A DNA stretch of 64,000 nt from Chitinophaga japonensis (GCF_007830125.1 NZ_VLLG01000003.1:734247-798246); one strand, 5' to 3'. Shown: positions 26,204 through 35,350, counted from the stretch's first letter. Notes: generated by a model from the letters alone, not told the origin. Program-made: numbers and translations.

Positions 26204-27709
26204 ATGAATTACGACATCGCCATAATAGGAAGCGGCCTCGGCGGTCTTGTTTGCGGCGCTATGTTGAGCCGCAACGGGTACCGTGTAGCCATATTCGAAA
26301 AGAATAAGCAGATCGGCGGCAGCCTGCAGACCTACGCGCGCAATAAGGCCATTATCGACTCCGGCGTGCACTACATTGGCGGCCTGGGAGAAGGGCGTAC
26401 CCTGAACAGGATATTCCGTTACCTGGGCATTATCGACAAGCTCAAGCTGCAGCGCCTGGATATGGACGGTTTTGACCATATTGCTTTTGCCGGTCATGAA
26501 AAAGTGTACCGCCTGGCCCAGGGCTACGATAATTTTATCGGGCAGTTGCTGAAGGAGTTCCCGGGGGAGCGCAGCGCGCTGGAAGCCTATTGCCATACCA
26601 TGAAGGATGTGTGCAGCCGCTTTCCCCTGTACAACCTGCGCACCGGCAGCTACGCGGAAAAGCAGGAAGTGCTGAACATCAATGCCAGCGGATTTTTCAG
26701 GCAGCTTACCAGTGATGAGCGCCTGCAACAGGTGCTGGCCGGCAATAACCTTTTGTACGCCGGCGTGCCGGACAAAACCCCGTTTTACGTGCATGCGCTG
26801 GTGGTGAACAGCTACATAGAAGATGCCTGGAAATGCGTGGACGGCGGCTCCCAGATCGGCAAATGGCTGGCCCGCGGCATTATGGAAAAAGGTGGCGTGA
26901 TCTTCCGGAATACGGCCGTACGGCAGATCATAGGGGAAGGCAACCGGGTAGACCATATTGTGCTGGACAACGGGCAACAGGTAAGGGCTACGCATTATAT
27001 TTCCAACCTGCATCCCACCCAGACCATGGATATGACGGAGAGTGAGCTGATACGCAGCGCTTACCGCAGCCGCATCAGTACCCTGGAAAATGCGATTGCG
27101 CCTTTTGTGCTCAATATCGTATTGAAACCGGGCACTTTTCCCTACCTGAACTATAACTACTACTACCACCAGACGGATGATGCCTGGGCGGGCACCAGTT
27201 ACCGGGAGGACAACTGGCCGCTGACCTATGGCCTGTTCGCCTCCGCCAGCTCCCGCCACATGCCGTATACGGATAGCCTTTCCGTGCTAACCTACATGCA
27301 TTACCGGGAGGTAGGGCCCTGGCAGCATACCTTCAATACCACCTCGCTGGAGCAGCCGCGAGGAGCGGACTACGATGCCTTTAAGCGGCGCAAGGCGGAA
27401 CGCCTGCTGGATGTGGTGGAGCAGCGGTTTCCCGGCCTGCGCAATTGTATAGATACCTGTTACACCGCTACACCGCTCTCTTTCCGTGATTACCTGGGCA
27501 CGGCGGATGGCAGCATGTACGGCGTGCAAAAGGACTATAAGGATGCGTTAAAGACCATGATCACGCACCGTACTAAACTGTCCAATTTGTATCTTACCGG
27601 GCAAAACCTGAACTTGCATGGCATATTGGGCGTTACCATCAGCGCTGTGATGACCTGCGGGGAAATACTGGGACTGGACTGGCTGGTGGAGGAAATAAAT
27701 AAAAAGTAA
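26204..27709 (+). CDS. Phytoene desaturase-like NAD(P)/FAD-dependent oxidoreductase
   Basis: A 501-residue FAD protein of the CrtI/amine-oxidase superfamily. The N-terminal dinucleotide motif is IIGSGLGGLVCGAML followed by the acidic strand-2 end and IGGSLQTYA. The C-terminal FAD-contact segment is LYLTGQNLNLHGILGV. The middle region holds a long substrate domain without the full carotenoid-desaturase signature. No phytoene synthase is nearby. In a polyene cluster it probably isomerises, saturates or oxidises the chain or aryl head. The C terminus (EEINKK) and stop lie in a repeat arm. Confidence 0.82.
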   Translation: MNYDIAIIGSGLGGLVCGAMLSRNGYRVAIFEKNKQIGGSLQTYARNKAIIDSGVHYIGGLGEGRTLNRIFRYLGIIDKLKLQRLDMDGFDHIAFAGHEKVYRLAQGYDNFIGQLLKEFPGERSALEAYCHTMKDVCSRFPLYNLRTGSYAEKQEVLNINASGFFRQLTSDERLQQVLAGNNLLYAGVPDKTPFYVHALVVNSYIEDAWKCVDGGSQIGKWLARGIMEKGGVIFRNTAVRQIIGEGNRVDHIVLDNGQQVRATHYISNLHPTQTMDMTESELIRSAYRSRISTLENAIAPFVLNIVLKPGTFPYLNYNYYYHQTDDAWAGTSYREDNWPLTYGLFASASSRHMPYTDSLSVLTYMHYREVGPWQHTFNTTSLEQPRGADYDAFKRRKAERLLDVVEQRFPGLRNCIDTCYTATPLSFRDYLGTADGSMYGVQKDYKDALKTMITHRTKLSNLYLTGQNLNLHGILGVTISAVMTCGEILGLDWLVEEINKK

Positions 27710-27798
27710 AAAATAAAAAGTAAAAAAGAAAGAAGCGAAATCTTTGACGTGCTGCTTTTTAATTTTTGCTTTTTTACTTTTAATTTTTAATTTTTTTA
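27693..27798. repeat. A/T word-repeat palindrome between desaturase-like and C45 genes
   Basis: The left arm (27693-27728) repeats AAATAAAAAGTAAAA and covers the upstream stop codon at 27707-27709. The right arm (27769-27798) is CTTTTTTACTTTTAATTTTT. The outer 13 bp pair perfectly. The right arm touches the TTG start at 27801. Confidence 0.7.
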
Positions 27799-27800
27799 GT

Positions 27801-29468
27801 TTGAAACGAGGCTTAAAGAAATTAGGGCGGGTACTATTATGGATAACGGGTATCCTGCTGTTGCTGATACTGGCATTGATCATTTACGTCGTAAGCGTTT
27901 CGCATATCGATCCGCCGGAGATCGCGGATAAAAGCGCCCTGCAACTGCAGCGCACGCAGTTGGATACGGCCTGCTATACCATTGGCAACAACTGGTTCCG
28001 CAAAAGCAACAGCGGCCTGTATGAGCTGTACGTGGAAGGTGCGCCCTTTGAGCGGGGCGTGATCTACGGCAAGCTCACGGAGGAGCTGGTGCAAAGGCAG
28101 GAGGATATTTTCGTGGACCAGATCCGTGAAATGATCCCTTCCCGCTTCTACCTGCACTTTCTCAAATATTTTGTAGGCTGGTTCAACCGGCACCTGGCCG
28201 ACAACATAGCGGAAGAGAACAAGGAGGAGATCTACGGCATTTCATTCGCCGCGGCCAAAGGCCGCTATGATTTTATCGGCAGCAATTACGAACGTATTCT
28301 CAACTATCACGCCGCGCACGATATTGGCCACGCCCTGCAGAACATGATGCTGGTGGGCTGTACTTCTTTTGCTACCTGGGCGGACCGCTCGGCAGACAGC
28401 AGCCTGATCATAGGCCGTAATTTTGATTTTTACGTAGGAGATAAATTTGCGGAAGATAAGATAGTGGCCTTCTATCGCCCGGACAAAGGCCACCGTTTCA
28501 TGATGGTAACCTGGGCCGCCTTTACCGGCGTAGTGTCCGGGATGAACGAGAAAGGGCTGACCGTTACCATCAATGCCGACAAAAGCGAGATACCTACCGG
28601 CTCCGCCACGCCGGTATCGCTGGTGGCCCGGGAGATACTGCAATACGCCGGTAACATACAGGAGGCCTGGATCATTGCGCAGCGACGGAAAATGTTCGTG
28701 TCGGAATCTTTCCTGATCGGTTCTGCAGCGGACAATCGGGCGGCCATCATTGAAAAAACGCCGGAAGGCATGGATATGTATGATCCGCAACGGCATTTCA
28801 TAACCTGCACCAATCATTTCCAGGGGGATACGCTGGGCCGGCTGCCCTCCAACCTGGAGCAGGTAAAGGAAAGCGCCAGCGCATACCGTTATGAGCGCCT
28901 GTCGGAGCTGTTGCAGCAGAACGGTCCCAACACCGTGCAGAAAACCGTGCGCATTTTACGGGACCGTTATGGCCTGCATGGACGGAACATCGGCATGGGC
29001 AATGAAAAGGCTGTGAACCAGCTCATCGCCCACCACGGCATTGTGTTTGAGCCGGCCAGGCGGCTGGTATGGATATCTACCGCACCCTGGCAACTGGGGA
29101 AATTCGTGGCGTATGATCTCAACAAGATATTCAGCATGCATGGCCTGCAGGAGAACAGGGAGCTGTACGACAGCGCGCTGACCATACCGGCGGATACTTT
29201 CCTGCTGACGAAGGAATACCGTTCCTTTATGACCTTCCGCCACCTGAAAGAGCAGGTAAAAAAGGGAAAGGAAGTGAACCTGCAGGAGCTGATCGCCTCC
29301 AACCCGGAATTTTATCACACCTATGTGCTGGCGGGCGATTATGCTTTCCGGCACAAGCGCTACCAGGAGGCAAAGCAATACTACCAAACGGCGCTCACCA
29401 AGGAGATCGCCACCAAACAGGAGGAAATGCATATACGCCGGCAACTGGAGAAATGCGATCAACCATGA
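27801..29468 (+). CDS. C45-family (penicillin acyltransferase-like) Ntn hydrolase, membrane anchored
   Basis: A 555-residue protein of the C45/acyl-CoA:6-APA acyltransferase family, whose members mature by self-cleavage to expose an N-terminal Cys. After one N-terminal membrane segment (VLLWITGILLLLILALIIYV) comes VGCTSFATWAD, where Cys187 is the likely nucleophile, followed by IIGRNFDFY. The C-terminal region (AGDYAFRHKRYQEAKQYYQ) looks like a TPR. No ATG fits the start. TTG at 27801 lies directly after an AT repeat; a longer frame from 27744 is read entirely within the repeat. It may acylate or deacylate the pigment. The stop overlaps acpS. Confidence 0.8.
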   Translation: MKRGLKKLGRVLLWITGILLLLILALIIYVVSVSHIDPPEIADKSALQLQRTQLDTACYTIGNNWFRKSNSGLYELYVEGAPFERGVIYGKLTEELVQRQEDIFVDQIREMIPSRFYLHFLKYFVGWFNRHLADNIAEENKEEIYGISFAAAKGRYDFIGSNYERILNYHAAHDIGHALQNMMLVGCTSFATWADRSADSSLIIGRNFDFYVGDKFAEDKIVAFYRPDKGHRFMMVTWAAFTGVVSGMNEKGLTVTINADKSEIPTGSATPVSLVAREILQYAGNIQEAWIIAQRRKMFVSESFLIGSAADNRAAIIEKTPEGMDMYDPQRHFITCTNHFQGDTLGRLPSNLEQVKESASAYRYERLSELLQQNGPNTVQKTVRILRDRYGLHGRNIGMGNEKAVNQLIAHHGIVFEPARRLVWISTAPWQLGKFVAYDLNKIFSMHGLQENRELYDSALTIPADTFLLTKEYRSFMTFRHLKEQVKKGKEVNLQELIASNPEFYHTYVLAGDYAFRHKRYQEAKQYYQTALTKEIATKQEEMHIRRQLEKCDQP

Positions 29469-29842
29469 TATACGGCATCGGTACAGACATAGCAGAAGTG
29501 GCCCGGGTAGAGGAGAAGATAAAGAAAGGGAAGGGGTTCCGGGAGCTGGTGTTCACACCGCATGAAATTGCTTATTGCGAACAGCAGGCCGCTCCCTACG
29601 AGCATTATGCCGCCCGCTTTGCCGCCAAGGAGGCCCTGCTGAAAGCGCTGGGCACGGGCTGGGGCAATGGCGGCGTGCATTTCAATGAAATAGAGGTGCG
29701 CAACAACGCCGCCGGAAAGCCGGAGCTGCAGTTGATAGGCAATGCGGCCGAGCGTTATACGCAACTGAACATTCAACAGATACTGGTATCGCTGTCGCAT
29801 GTGAAAACAACCGCTGTAGCGATGGTGATCATAGAAATTTAG
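29465..29842 (+). CDS. acpS: Holo-ACP synthase (4'-phosphopantetheinyl transferase)
   Basis: A 125-residue AcpS. The N-terminal signature YGIGTDIAEVARVEE carries the Mg-binding Asp, and RFAAKEALLKALGTG is the second family signature with the catalytic Glu. It transfers phosphopantetheine from CoA to the Ser of carrier proteins, most likely the two cluster ACPs at 9087 and 16047. The ATG at 29465 overlaps the upstream stop, which fits its membership in the operon, and the ligase gene starts 7 nt downstream. It could also be the genome's only AcpS. Confidence 0.92.
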   Translation: MIYGIGTDIAEVARVEEKIKKGKGFRELVFTPHEIAYCEQQAAPYEHYAARFAAKEALLKALGTGWGNGGVHFNEIEVRNNAAGKPELQLIGNAAERYTQLNIQQILVSLSHVKTTAVAMVIIEI

Positions 29843-29849
29843 CGCCGAT

Positions 29850-31154
29850 ATGTACATACCAGACATAGAACTGCAATCCGCCGCCGCCATCCGGCAATTC
29901 CAGGAAAAGGAAGTGCTGCGCCTGATCGGCTACCTGCGGCAGTGCTCTCCCTTTTACCAGGACTGGTTTGCCCGGCACCAGGTGCAGCCGGATACAGTCC
30001 GTTCCCTCCACGACCTGGCAAAGATACCGCCGGTGTCCAAGGAAGACCTGCAGCAGCGCAACTGGGATTTCCTGTGCGTGGACCGGAGCCGGATAGCGGA
30101 GTACACCACCACTTCCGGCACACTGGGTAAGCCGGTGATCATTGCGCTCACCGCCAGGGACCTGGAGCGCCTGAGCTATAATGAATACATGTCCTTCTGC
30201 TGCGCAGACGGCGCAGATACGGATATTTACCAGCTCATGCTTACGCTGGACCGGCAGTTCATGGCCGGTATGGCTTATTATACCGGCATCCGCAAGCTGG
30301 GCGCCGGTGTGCTGCGGGTAGGGCCGGGCGCGCCTTCCCTGCAATGGGAGAACATACAGCGCATACAGCCTACCACCATCGTAGCCGTACCTTCCTTCAT
30401 ACTGAAGCTGATCGCTTTCGCCAAAGAACATCATATTGACCTCAATGCCGCTTCCGTGAAAAAGGCGGTATGTATAGGCGAGAATATCCGCCATACGGAT
30501 TTTTCACTGAATGTGCTGGGCAGGAAGATCACGGAGCAATGGGACATCCGGCTGTATTCCACTTACGCCTCCACGGAAATGCAGACCGCCTTTACAGAAT
30601 GCAGGGCCGGGCGCGGCGGGCACCATCATCCCGAGCTTTTGTACATGGAGCTGCTGGATGAGCAGGACCAGCCCGTAGGGCCTGGTGAAACAGGGGAGGT
30701 GACCATTACCACCCTGGGTGTGGAAGGCATGCCCCTGCTGCGCTACAAAACCGGTGATATCTGCCGTTATGAGGCGAACCCCTGCAGTTGCGGGCGTAAT
30801 ACCATCCGGCTTTCCCCGGTGATCGGCCGTAAGAAGCAGATGATCAAGTACAAGGGCACCACCCTGTACCCGCCTGCCCTGTTTGACCTGCTGAATGAAA
30901 TGGAAGAAGTAAAGGAGTTTGTGGTGGAAGTGTTTTCCAATGAAATAGGTACGGACGAGATACTGCTGCACCTGTGGCCCGTTTCCGAATCGGAGGATAC
31001 GGACCGCAGGATACGCTCCTACCTGCAGGCCCGGCTGCGCGTAATTCCCCAGTTGCGTTACTGCAGCCAGTCGGAAATATTGAAAATGCAATTGCCGGAA
31101 GGGGGGAGAAAGGCGGTGAAGTTTGTGGATAATAGGCAGGGGAGCGGTTTGTAA
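29850..31154 (+). CDS. PaaK-like AMP-dependent aryl-acid ligase
   Basis: A 434-residue adenylate-forming enzyme closest to phenylacetate-CoA ligase. The P-loop-like motif is TTSGTLGKPVI, the A5-type motif is YASTEMQTAF, and the A7 motif is YKTGDICRYE. A Cys-containing PCSCGRNT segment, common in PaaK proteins, follows. It would activate 4-coumarate from the ammonia-lyase as an acyl-adenylate and load it onto CoA or ACP, making it the priming enzyme. It closes the gene run that the lyase opens. A promoter for an unrelated toxin-antitoxin pair begins right after it. Confidence 0.87.
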   Translation: MYIPDIELQSAAAIRQFQEKEVLRLIGYLRQCSPFYQDWFARHQVQPDTVRSLHDLAKIPPVSKEDLQQRNWDFLCVDRSRIAEYTTTSGTLGKPVIIALTARDLERLSYNEYMSFCCADGADTDIYQLMLTLDRQFMAGMAYYTGIRKLGAGVLRVGPGAPSLQWENIQRIQPTTIVAVPSFILKLIAFAKEHHIDLNAASVKKAVCIGENIRHTDFSLNVLGRKITEQWDIRLYSTYASTEMQTAFTECRAGRGGHHHPELLYMELLDEQDQPVGPGETGEVTITTLGVEGMPLLRYKTGDICRYEANPCSCGRNTIRLSPVIGRKKQMIKYKGTTLYPPALFDLLNEMEEVKEFVVEVFSNEIGTDEILLHLWPVSESEDTDRRIRSYLQARLRVIPQLRYCSQSEILKMQLPEGGRKAVKFVDNRQGSGL

Positions 31155-31190
31155 TAGTAATAAGGTTTTTCAAAGGAAAATCGGTAATTT

Positions 31191-31198
31191 TAGTTTTG
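31191..31198 (+). promoter_or_regulatory. Candidate -7 box for the toxin-antitoxin pair
   Basis: TAGTTTTG fits TAnnTTTG and is 29 nt before the antitoxin ATG. AAAGGAG at 31214-31220, 7 nt before the ATG, is a strong Shine-Dalgarno site, unusual in this genome, where most genes lack one. Confidence 0.45.
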
Positions 31199-31227
31199 TG
31201 AATTATTGATTTTAAAGGAGTAATGTT

Positions 31228-31410
31228 ATGCTTACAAAAAAACAGGTTTTATCAGCAATAAAGGATATGCCTGATACATTTGAAACCACTCAATTATTTG
31301 ACAGGCTTTTGCTTATCAACAAAATTGAAGAGGGCCGGCAGCAGATAAAGGCCGGGCTGACCTATTCTACAGACGAAGCCAGAAAGAAATTGAAAAAATG
31401 GCTGAAATAG
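31228..31410 (+). CDS. Small type II antitoxin-like protein
   Basis: A 60-residue protein that reads as the antitoxin partner of the ParE/RelE-like frame overlapping its 3' end. It contains SAIKDMPDTFETTQLFDRLL and a C-terminal STDEARKKLKKWLK, a pattern common in short antitoxins encoded before RelE/ParE toxins. There is no clear DNA-binding fold in the N terminus. The reading frame is intact, with a strong ribosome site and its own -7 box. The toxin ATG lies inside its last codons. Because the toxin is frameshifted, the antitoxin may now act only as a residual regulator. Confidence 0.75.
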   Translation: MLTKKQVLSAIKDMPDTFETTQLFDRLLLINKIEEGRQQIKAGLTYSTDEARKKLKKWLK

Positions 31411-31723
31411 TCTGGAGCAAAAGGGCTATAAAAGATATTGATGAAATAGCAACGTTTATCTCCAAAGATTCCCTCAGTATGCCGAAGCGCAGGTAAGGCT
31501 GTTTTTTGAGAAGGTTGATATCCTGGCGCAACACCCCTTGATCGGCAGGATCGTTCCCGAATTAAAAATAAGTACCGTCCGTCAGCTCCTCTGTGGTCAC
31601 TACAGGATCATTTATGAGATTATCAGCGAAGAGCAGGTAGGCATTATAACGGTACATCATGCCGCACGGTTGCTGAAAAATAACAGGGGCGTCAAAAAGC
31701 TGCTCAGGAGAAACCGCAAATAA
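31398..31723 (+). pseudogene. Frameshifted ParE/RelE-family toxin
   Basis: The ATG at 31398 starts MAEIVWSKRAIKDIDEIATF, a typical ParE N terminus, but this frame stops at 31494-31496 after 32 codons. The rest of the toxin (QYAEAQVRLFFEKVD, then HPLIGRIVPE and the VHHAARLL ending) continues from about 31475 in the +2 frame to the stop at 31721-31723. Losing a single base near 31473-31475 explains this. No slippery heptamer is visible, so recoding is unlikely. Together the parts give about 107 residues, the normal toxin length. A sequencing error remains possible. Confidence 0.82.
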
Positions 31724-31726
31724 TGT

Positions 31727-32218
31727 CTAAAACCTGAACTCCGCTTCCTGCTCCGGGTTATCCAGCTTGGTGCTCTTGCGTTCATCCTGCACAATCACAT
31801 GCATCATATTGATCTGGTTCGGATGCTCCGCGTAGAGAATGTTATTGCTTACCTGCAGGCGCTTTACCGCCGCTACCTGCTTTACTTCGAGGAAGCACCA
31901 GGTGGCGTCTTCGGCTATCTGGTAACCCAGGTATTGCAGGTGCAGCGGCTTGCCGTCTGCCGTTATACGCAGGTGTTTGGTGATGTAATCTGACAGGAAG
32001 CTGTCCACTGTTTTGCGGTTGGCGGGGCGGATAATATCCAGGGAAGGGGACTTATACTGCGTTTTCAGGGCCTGCTCCAGGTCGTCGGAAAAAATGCGGC
32101 AACTGATCTCCAGCTCCTGTTTGGCTGCATTATGTCTTATTTCCGTTACGCTTACATAGAAGGGATGAACGAACACATACCACACCGGCACCAGCCATTT
32201 ACATAATATTAAGCCCAC
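31727..32218 (-). CDS. DUF6702-like protein of unknown function
   Basis: A 163-residue protein that reads as a member of the Bacteroidota-specific DUF6702 family, going by the HPFYVSVTEIRHN start of the mature region and the repeated short beta strands (ELEISCRIFSDDLEQAL). The N terminus (ILCKWLVPVWYVFV) looks like a signal peptide or anchor, so it is probably exported. It is convergent with the toxin gene, ending 3 nt away. Members are often found beside HupE/UreJ and M1 peptidase genes, as here. The function is not known. Confidence 0.75.
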   Translation of the reverse strand: MGLILCKWLVPVWYVFVHPFYVSVTEIRHNAAKQELEISCRIFSDDLEQALKTQYKSPSLDIIRPANRKTVDSFLSDYITKHLRITADGKPLHLQYLGYQIAEDATWCFLEVKQVAAVKRLQVSNNILYAEHPNQINMMHVIVQDERKSTKLDNPEQEAEFRF

Positions 32219-32286
32219 TTGACTAAAAAATTTTAATTTTAAACGCAGAGTTCATATAATTACCAAAATTAGGCAAAATATAGGCA

Positions 32287-32880
32287 ATGAGCGAATTCGC
32301 CATGTATTTCCAGTTAGGTTGGCAGCATATAGTAGCGTGGGACGGGTATGATCATATTTTGTTTATCGCGGCCCTGAGCGCGGTTTATTTACTGAGTGAC
32401 TGGAAACGGGTATTGATATTGGTTACAGCATTTACGATCGGGCATTCTATCACCCTGGCGCTGAGCGTTTTGGACCTGGTAAGAGTGCCTACGCGCCTGG
32501 TCGAGTTCCTTATACCGGTGACGATCTTCATTACAGCGCTGTTCAACATTATACGCCGCCCGGCCGTAGACCAACCGAAAGCCGTACAGTTGAACTATTT
32601 CTTTGCATTGTTCTTCGGGCTGATACATGGTATGGGCTTTTCCAATTACCTGAAAAGCCTGCTCGGGACAACCGCCAATGTGGTGACACCTCTGCTGGCA
32701 TTTAACCTGGGACTGGAATTCGGCCAGGTGCTGGTAGTGGCCATTGTGCTGCTCATGGCCGGCATTACTGTAAATGTGACCGGGGTAAAGCGGCGGGACT
32801 GGGTGATGTTCCTCTCCTCCGCCATATTCGGCGTCGCATTTATGATGGCCATAGACCGTTTTAAAGCATTGATCATATAA
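32287..32880 (+). CDS. HupE/UreJ-family membrane protein
   Basis: A 197-residue membrane protein with about six helices. The family signature is the N-terminal GYDHILFIAAL, with conserved Asp and His, and the later AFTIGHSITLALS and LIHGMGFSNYL, each with a His expected to bind metal. HupE and UreJ proteins are linked to nickel uptake for hydrogenase or urease. No such enzyme is in the window, so a general metal-permease role is likely. The divergent DUF6702-like gene and this gene share a 68-bp spacer. The M1 peptidase follows after 55 nt. Confidence 0.87.
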   Translation: MSEFAMYFQLGWQHIVAWDGYDHILFIAALSAVYLLSDWKRVLILVTAFTIGHSITLALSVLDLVRVPTRLVEFLIPVTIFITALFNIIRRPAVDQPKAVQLNYFFALFFGLIHGMGFSNYLKSLLGTTANVVTPLLAFNLGLEFGQVLVVAIVLLMAGITVNVTGVKRRDWVMFLSSAIFGVAFMMAIDRFKALII

Positions 32881-32935
32881 TTAATATCGAACAGCAGTCA
32901 GCAATTGACTACTAACCATTAATTAACACTGTTTC

Positions 32936-35275
32936 ATGAGAAATAAGCACTTTCTATTGCCGCTGTTATGTTGCGGCTTTGCGAATCTATTGATGGCACA
33001 GGCGCCCAACCCGAACGGGTCCAATCATGGTACCCGTTTTGAGCAACTGGGCAGCATGCTGCGGGACCCGAGCATGTACCGCTCCGCTTCCGGCGTACCC
33101 GGGCCCAAATACTGGCAGCAGCGGGCGGACTACGATATCACCGCCACCCTGGACGATGAAAAGCAGAAGCTGACCGGTTCGGAAACAATCACCTACTACA
33201 ATAACTCCCCGGACCCGCTGACCTACCTGTGGCTGCAACTGGACGAGAACGAACATGATCTCCGGAGTGATAACCAGAGCTTTGACGGCAGCAAGATGGA
33301 CGATAAAATGTCCATGTGGAGCGTTAACCGGGTATTGAAGGAGGATAAGGACCTGGGCGTGAAGATCGTGAAGGTGGCCGATGCCGGCGGCAATACGCTG
33401 CCCTACACCATTAACCAGACCATGATGCGCGTGGACCTGCCCAAAACGCTGATGCCGGGAGAACAGGTACGCCTGAAAATAGACTGGTGGTACAATATCT
33501 CCAACCGCATGAGCGAAGGCGGCCGCGGTGGCTATGAATATTTTTCAGAAGACGGTAACTACCTGTACACCATGGCGCAATGGTATCCGCGCATGGCGGT
33601 GTACTCCGACTTCCAGGGCTGGCAGAACAAACAGTTCACCGGCCGCGGGGAGTTTGCCCTTACCTTCGGTAATTTCCGTGTAAAGATGACCGTGCCGGCA
33701 GACCACGTAGTAGGCGCTACCGGCGAATGCCAGAATTATAAGGAGATGCTGAGCAGCACCCAGTACCAGCGCTGGCAGCAGGCGCAGAACAGCAAGGAGC
33801 CGCTGGAGATCATTACGCTGGACGAAGCGAAGCAAAACCTGGAAAGCAGGTCCACTGCCAGCAAAACCTGGATATACGAAGCCCGCAATGTGCGGGACTT
33901 TGCCTGGGTAAGCTCCCGCCGCCTGGTGTGGGATGCCATGGCTACCAACGTGGAAGGCAAAAAGGTGATGGCCATGTCCTACTACGGGCCGGAGGCTTAT
34001 CCCTTATACCGCCGTTACTCCACCAAGGTGGTGGCGCATACTTTGAAAGTATATTCCAAGCATACCATTCCTTACCCTTATCCCGTGGCTATTTCCGTGG
34101 AAGCCGCCAATGGCATGGAATATCCCATGATCTGCTTTAACTACGGCCGCGCTGAAAAGGACGGCACCTACTCCGAAGCCACCAAGAATGGCATGATCGG
34201 CGTGATCACGCATGAGGTGGGACATAACTTCTTCCCCATGATCGTGAACTCCGACGAGCGCCAGTGGACCTGGATGGATGAGGGCCTGAACACCTTCTGC
34301 CAGTTCCTGACAGAACAGGAATGGGATAATAATTTCCCTTCCAGGCGCGGACCTGCCTACAAGATCGTGGACTACATGAAAATGTCCAAAGACCAGTTGG
34401 AGCCGGTAATGACCAACTCCGAGAACATTGTGCAGTTTGGCCCGAATGCCTACGCCAAGCCTGCCACGGCGCTGAACATTCTGCGGGAAACCGTGATGGG
34501 CCGCGAGTTGTTTGACTTTTCTTTCCGCGAATATGCCCGCCGCTGGGCCTTCAAGCATCCTACCCCGGCAGATTTCTTCCGCACCATGGAAGATGCCAGC
34601 GCAGTAGACCTGGACTGGTTCTGGCGCGGATGGTTCTATGGTATTGAGCCGGTGGACATCGCCATCGACAGTGTAAAATGGTACCGGCTGGATACACAGG
34701 AACCCGGTGCCGTAAGCCGCGATAAAAAAGCGGAGTATGACCGGGATGCGGACCACATCAGCCGTGCCCGCAACCGCGCAGCCGGCGTAAAGTTTGCCGT
34801 GGACCAGGATACCAGCCTGCAGGACTTCTACAGCAAATGGGACCGCTTTGCGGTGAGTGACAAGGACAAGGCGCGCTATAATGAAATGTACGCTTCCCTG
34901 TCGCCGGAGGAAAAACGCCTGTATGACAGCAAAAAGAACTTCTATGAAGTATCTTTCTCCAATGTAGGCGGCCTGGTAATGCCCCTGATCATTGAATGGA
35001 CCTTTGCGGATGGCACGAAGGAAACGGACCGTATTTCCGCCTATATCTGGCGCAAGGATGAGTACCATGTTACCAAGGTGTTTGCCAAGGATAAGGAGGT
35101 GGTAGCCATTAAGCTGGACCCCCAGCGCGAAACCGCCGATATTGATGAGGAGAATAACAGTTGGCCCAGGGTATCCGTGCCTTCCAAATTTGAGCTGTTC
35201 CAGCAGCAGCGGGGCCCCAGGGGCGCCAGCAGGGGCCGGAACCCGATGCAGGCGGCCAGGGAAGGCAGCAATTGA
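32936..35275 (+). CDS. M1-family zinc metallopeptidase (secreted)
   Basis: A 779-residue aminopeptidase-N-like enzyme. A signal peptide (LLPLLCCGFANLLMAQA) precedes an N-terminal beta domain. The zinc site is HEVGH at 426-430, followed by the third ligand Glu449 in WMDEGLN, which gives the exact HEXXH-x18-E spacing of family M1. The GMEYPMICF segment resembles the M1 exopeptidase motif GxMEN region but with EYP, a variant common in Bacteroidota. It would release amino acids from peptides in the periplasm. The C terminus is rich in Arg/Gly/Asn, and a strong hairpin follows. Confidence 0.9.
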   Translation: MRNKHFLLPLLCCGFANLLMAQAPNPNGSNHGTRFEQLGSMLRDPSMYRSASGVPGPKYWQQRADYDITATLDDEKQKLTGSETITYYNNSPDPLTYLWLQLDENEHDLRSDNQSFDGSKMDDKMSMWSVNRVLKEDKDLGVKIVKVADAGGNTLPYTINQTMMRVDLPKTLMPGEQVRLKIDWWYNISNRMSEGGRGGYEYFSEDGNYLYTMAQWYPRMAVYSDFQGWQNKQFTGRGEFALTFGNFRVKMTVPADHVVGATGECQNYKEMLSSTQYQRWQQAQNSKEPLEIITLDEAKQNLESRSTASKTWIYEARNVRDFAWVSSRRLVWDAMATNVEGKKVMAMSYYGPEAYPLYRRYSTKVVAHTLKVYSKHTIPYPYPVAISVEAANGMEYPMICFNYGRAEKDGTYSEATKNGMIGVITHEVGHNFFPMIVNSDERQWTWMDEGLNTFCQFLTEQEWDNNFPSRRGPAYKIVDYMKMSKDQLEPVMTNSENIVQFGPNAYAKPATALNILRETVMGRELFDFSFREYARRWAFKHPTPADFFRTMEDASAVDLDWFWRGWFYGIEPVDIAIDSVKWYRLDTQEPGAVSRDKKAEYDRDADHISRARNRAAGVKFAVDQDTSLQDFYSKWDRFAVSDKDKARYNEMYASLSPEEKRLYDSKKNFYEVSFSNVGGLVMPLIIEWTFADGTKETDRISAYIWRKDEYHVTKVFAKDKEVVAIKLDPQRETADIDEENNSWPRVSVPSKFELFQQQRGPRGASRGRNPMQAAREGSN

Positions 35276-35304
35276 TAAATAGCCGGCAGGCATGCCTATA
35301 CGTT

Positions 35305-35350
35305 AAAAGCAGGAGTAAAGTGTTTTATAGACACTTTTACTCCTGCTTTT
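35305..35350. terminator. Bidirectional hairpin after M1 peptidase
   Basis: AAAAGCAGGAGTAAAGTGT (35305-35323) pairs with the arm at 35331-35350 through one bulged base, giving a stem of about 19 bp, a 7-nt loop and A/T flanks. It sits 29 nt after the peptidase stop and fits an intrinsic terminator. Confidence 0.85.

Noticed and set aside
31398..31496. Programmed frameshift in the toxin gene
   Set aside because: No slippery heptamer, internal Shine-Dalgarno site or downstream pseudoknot is visible at the junction. A one-base loss is simpler.
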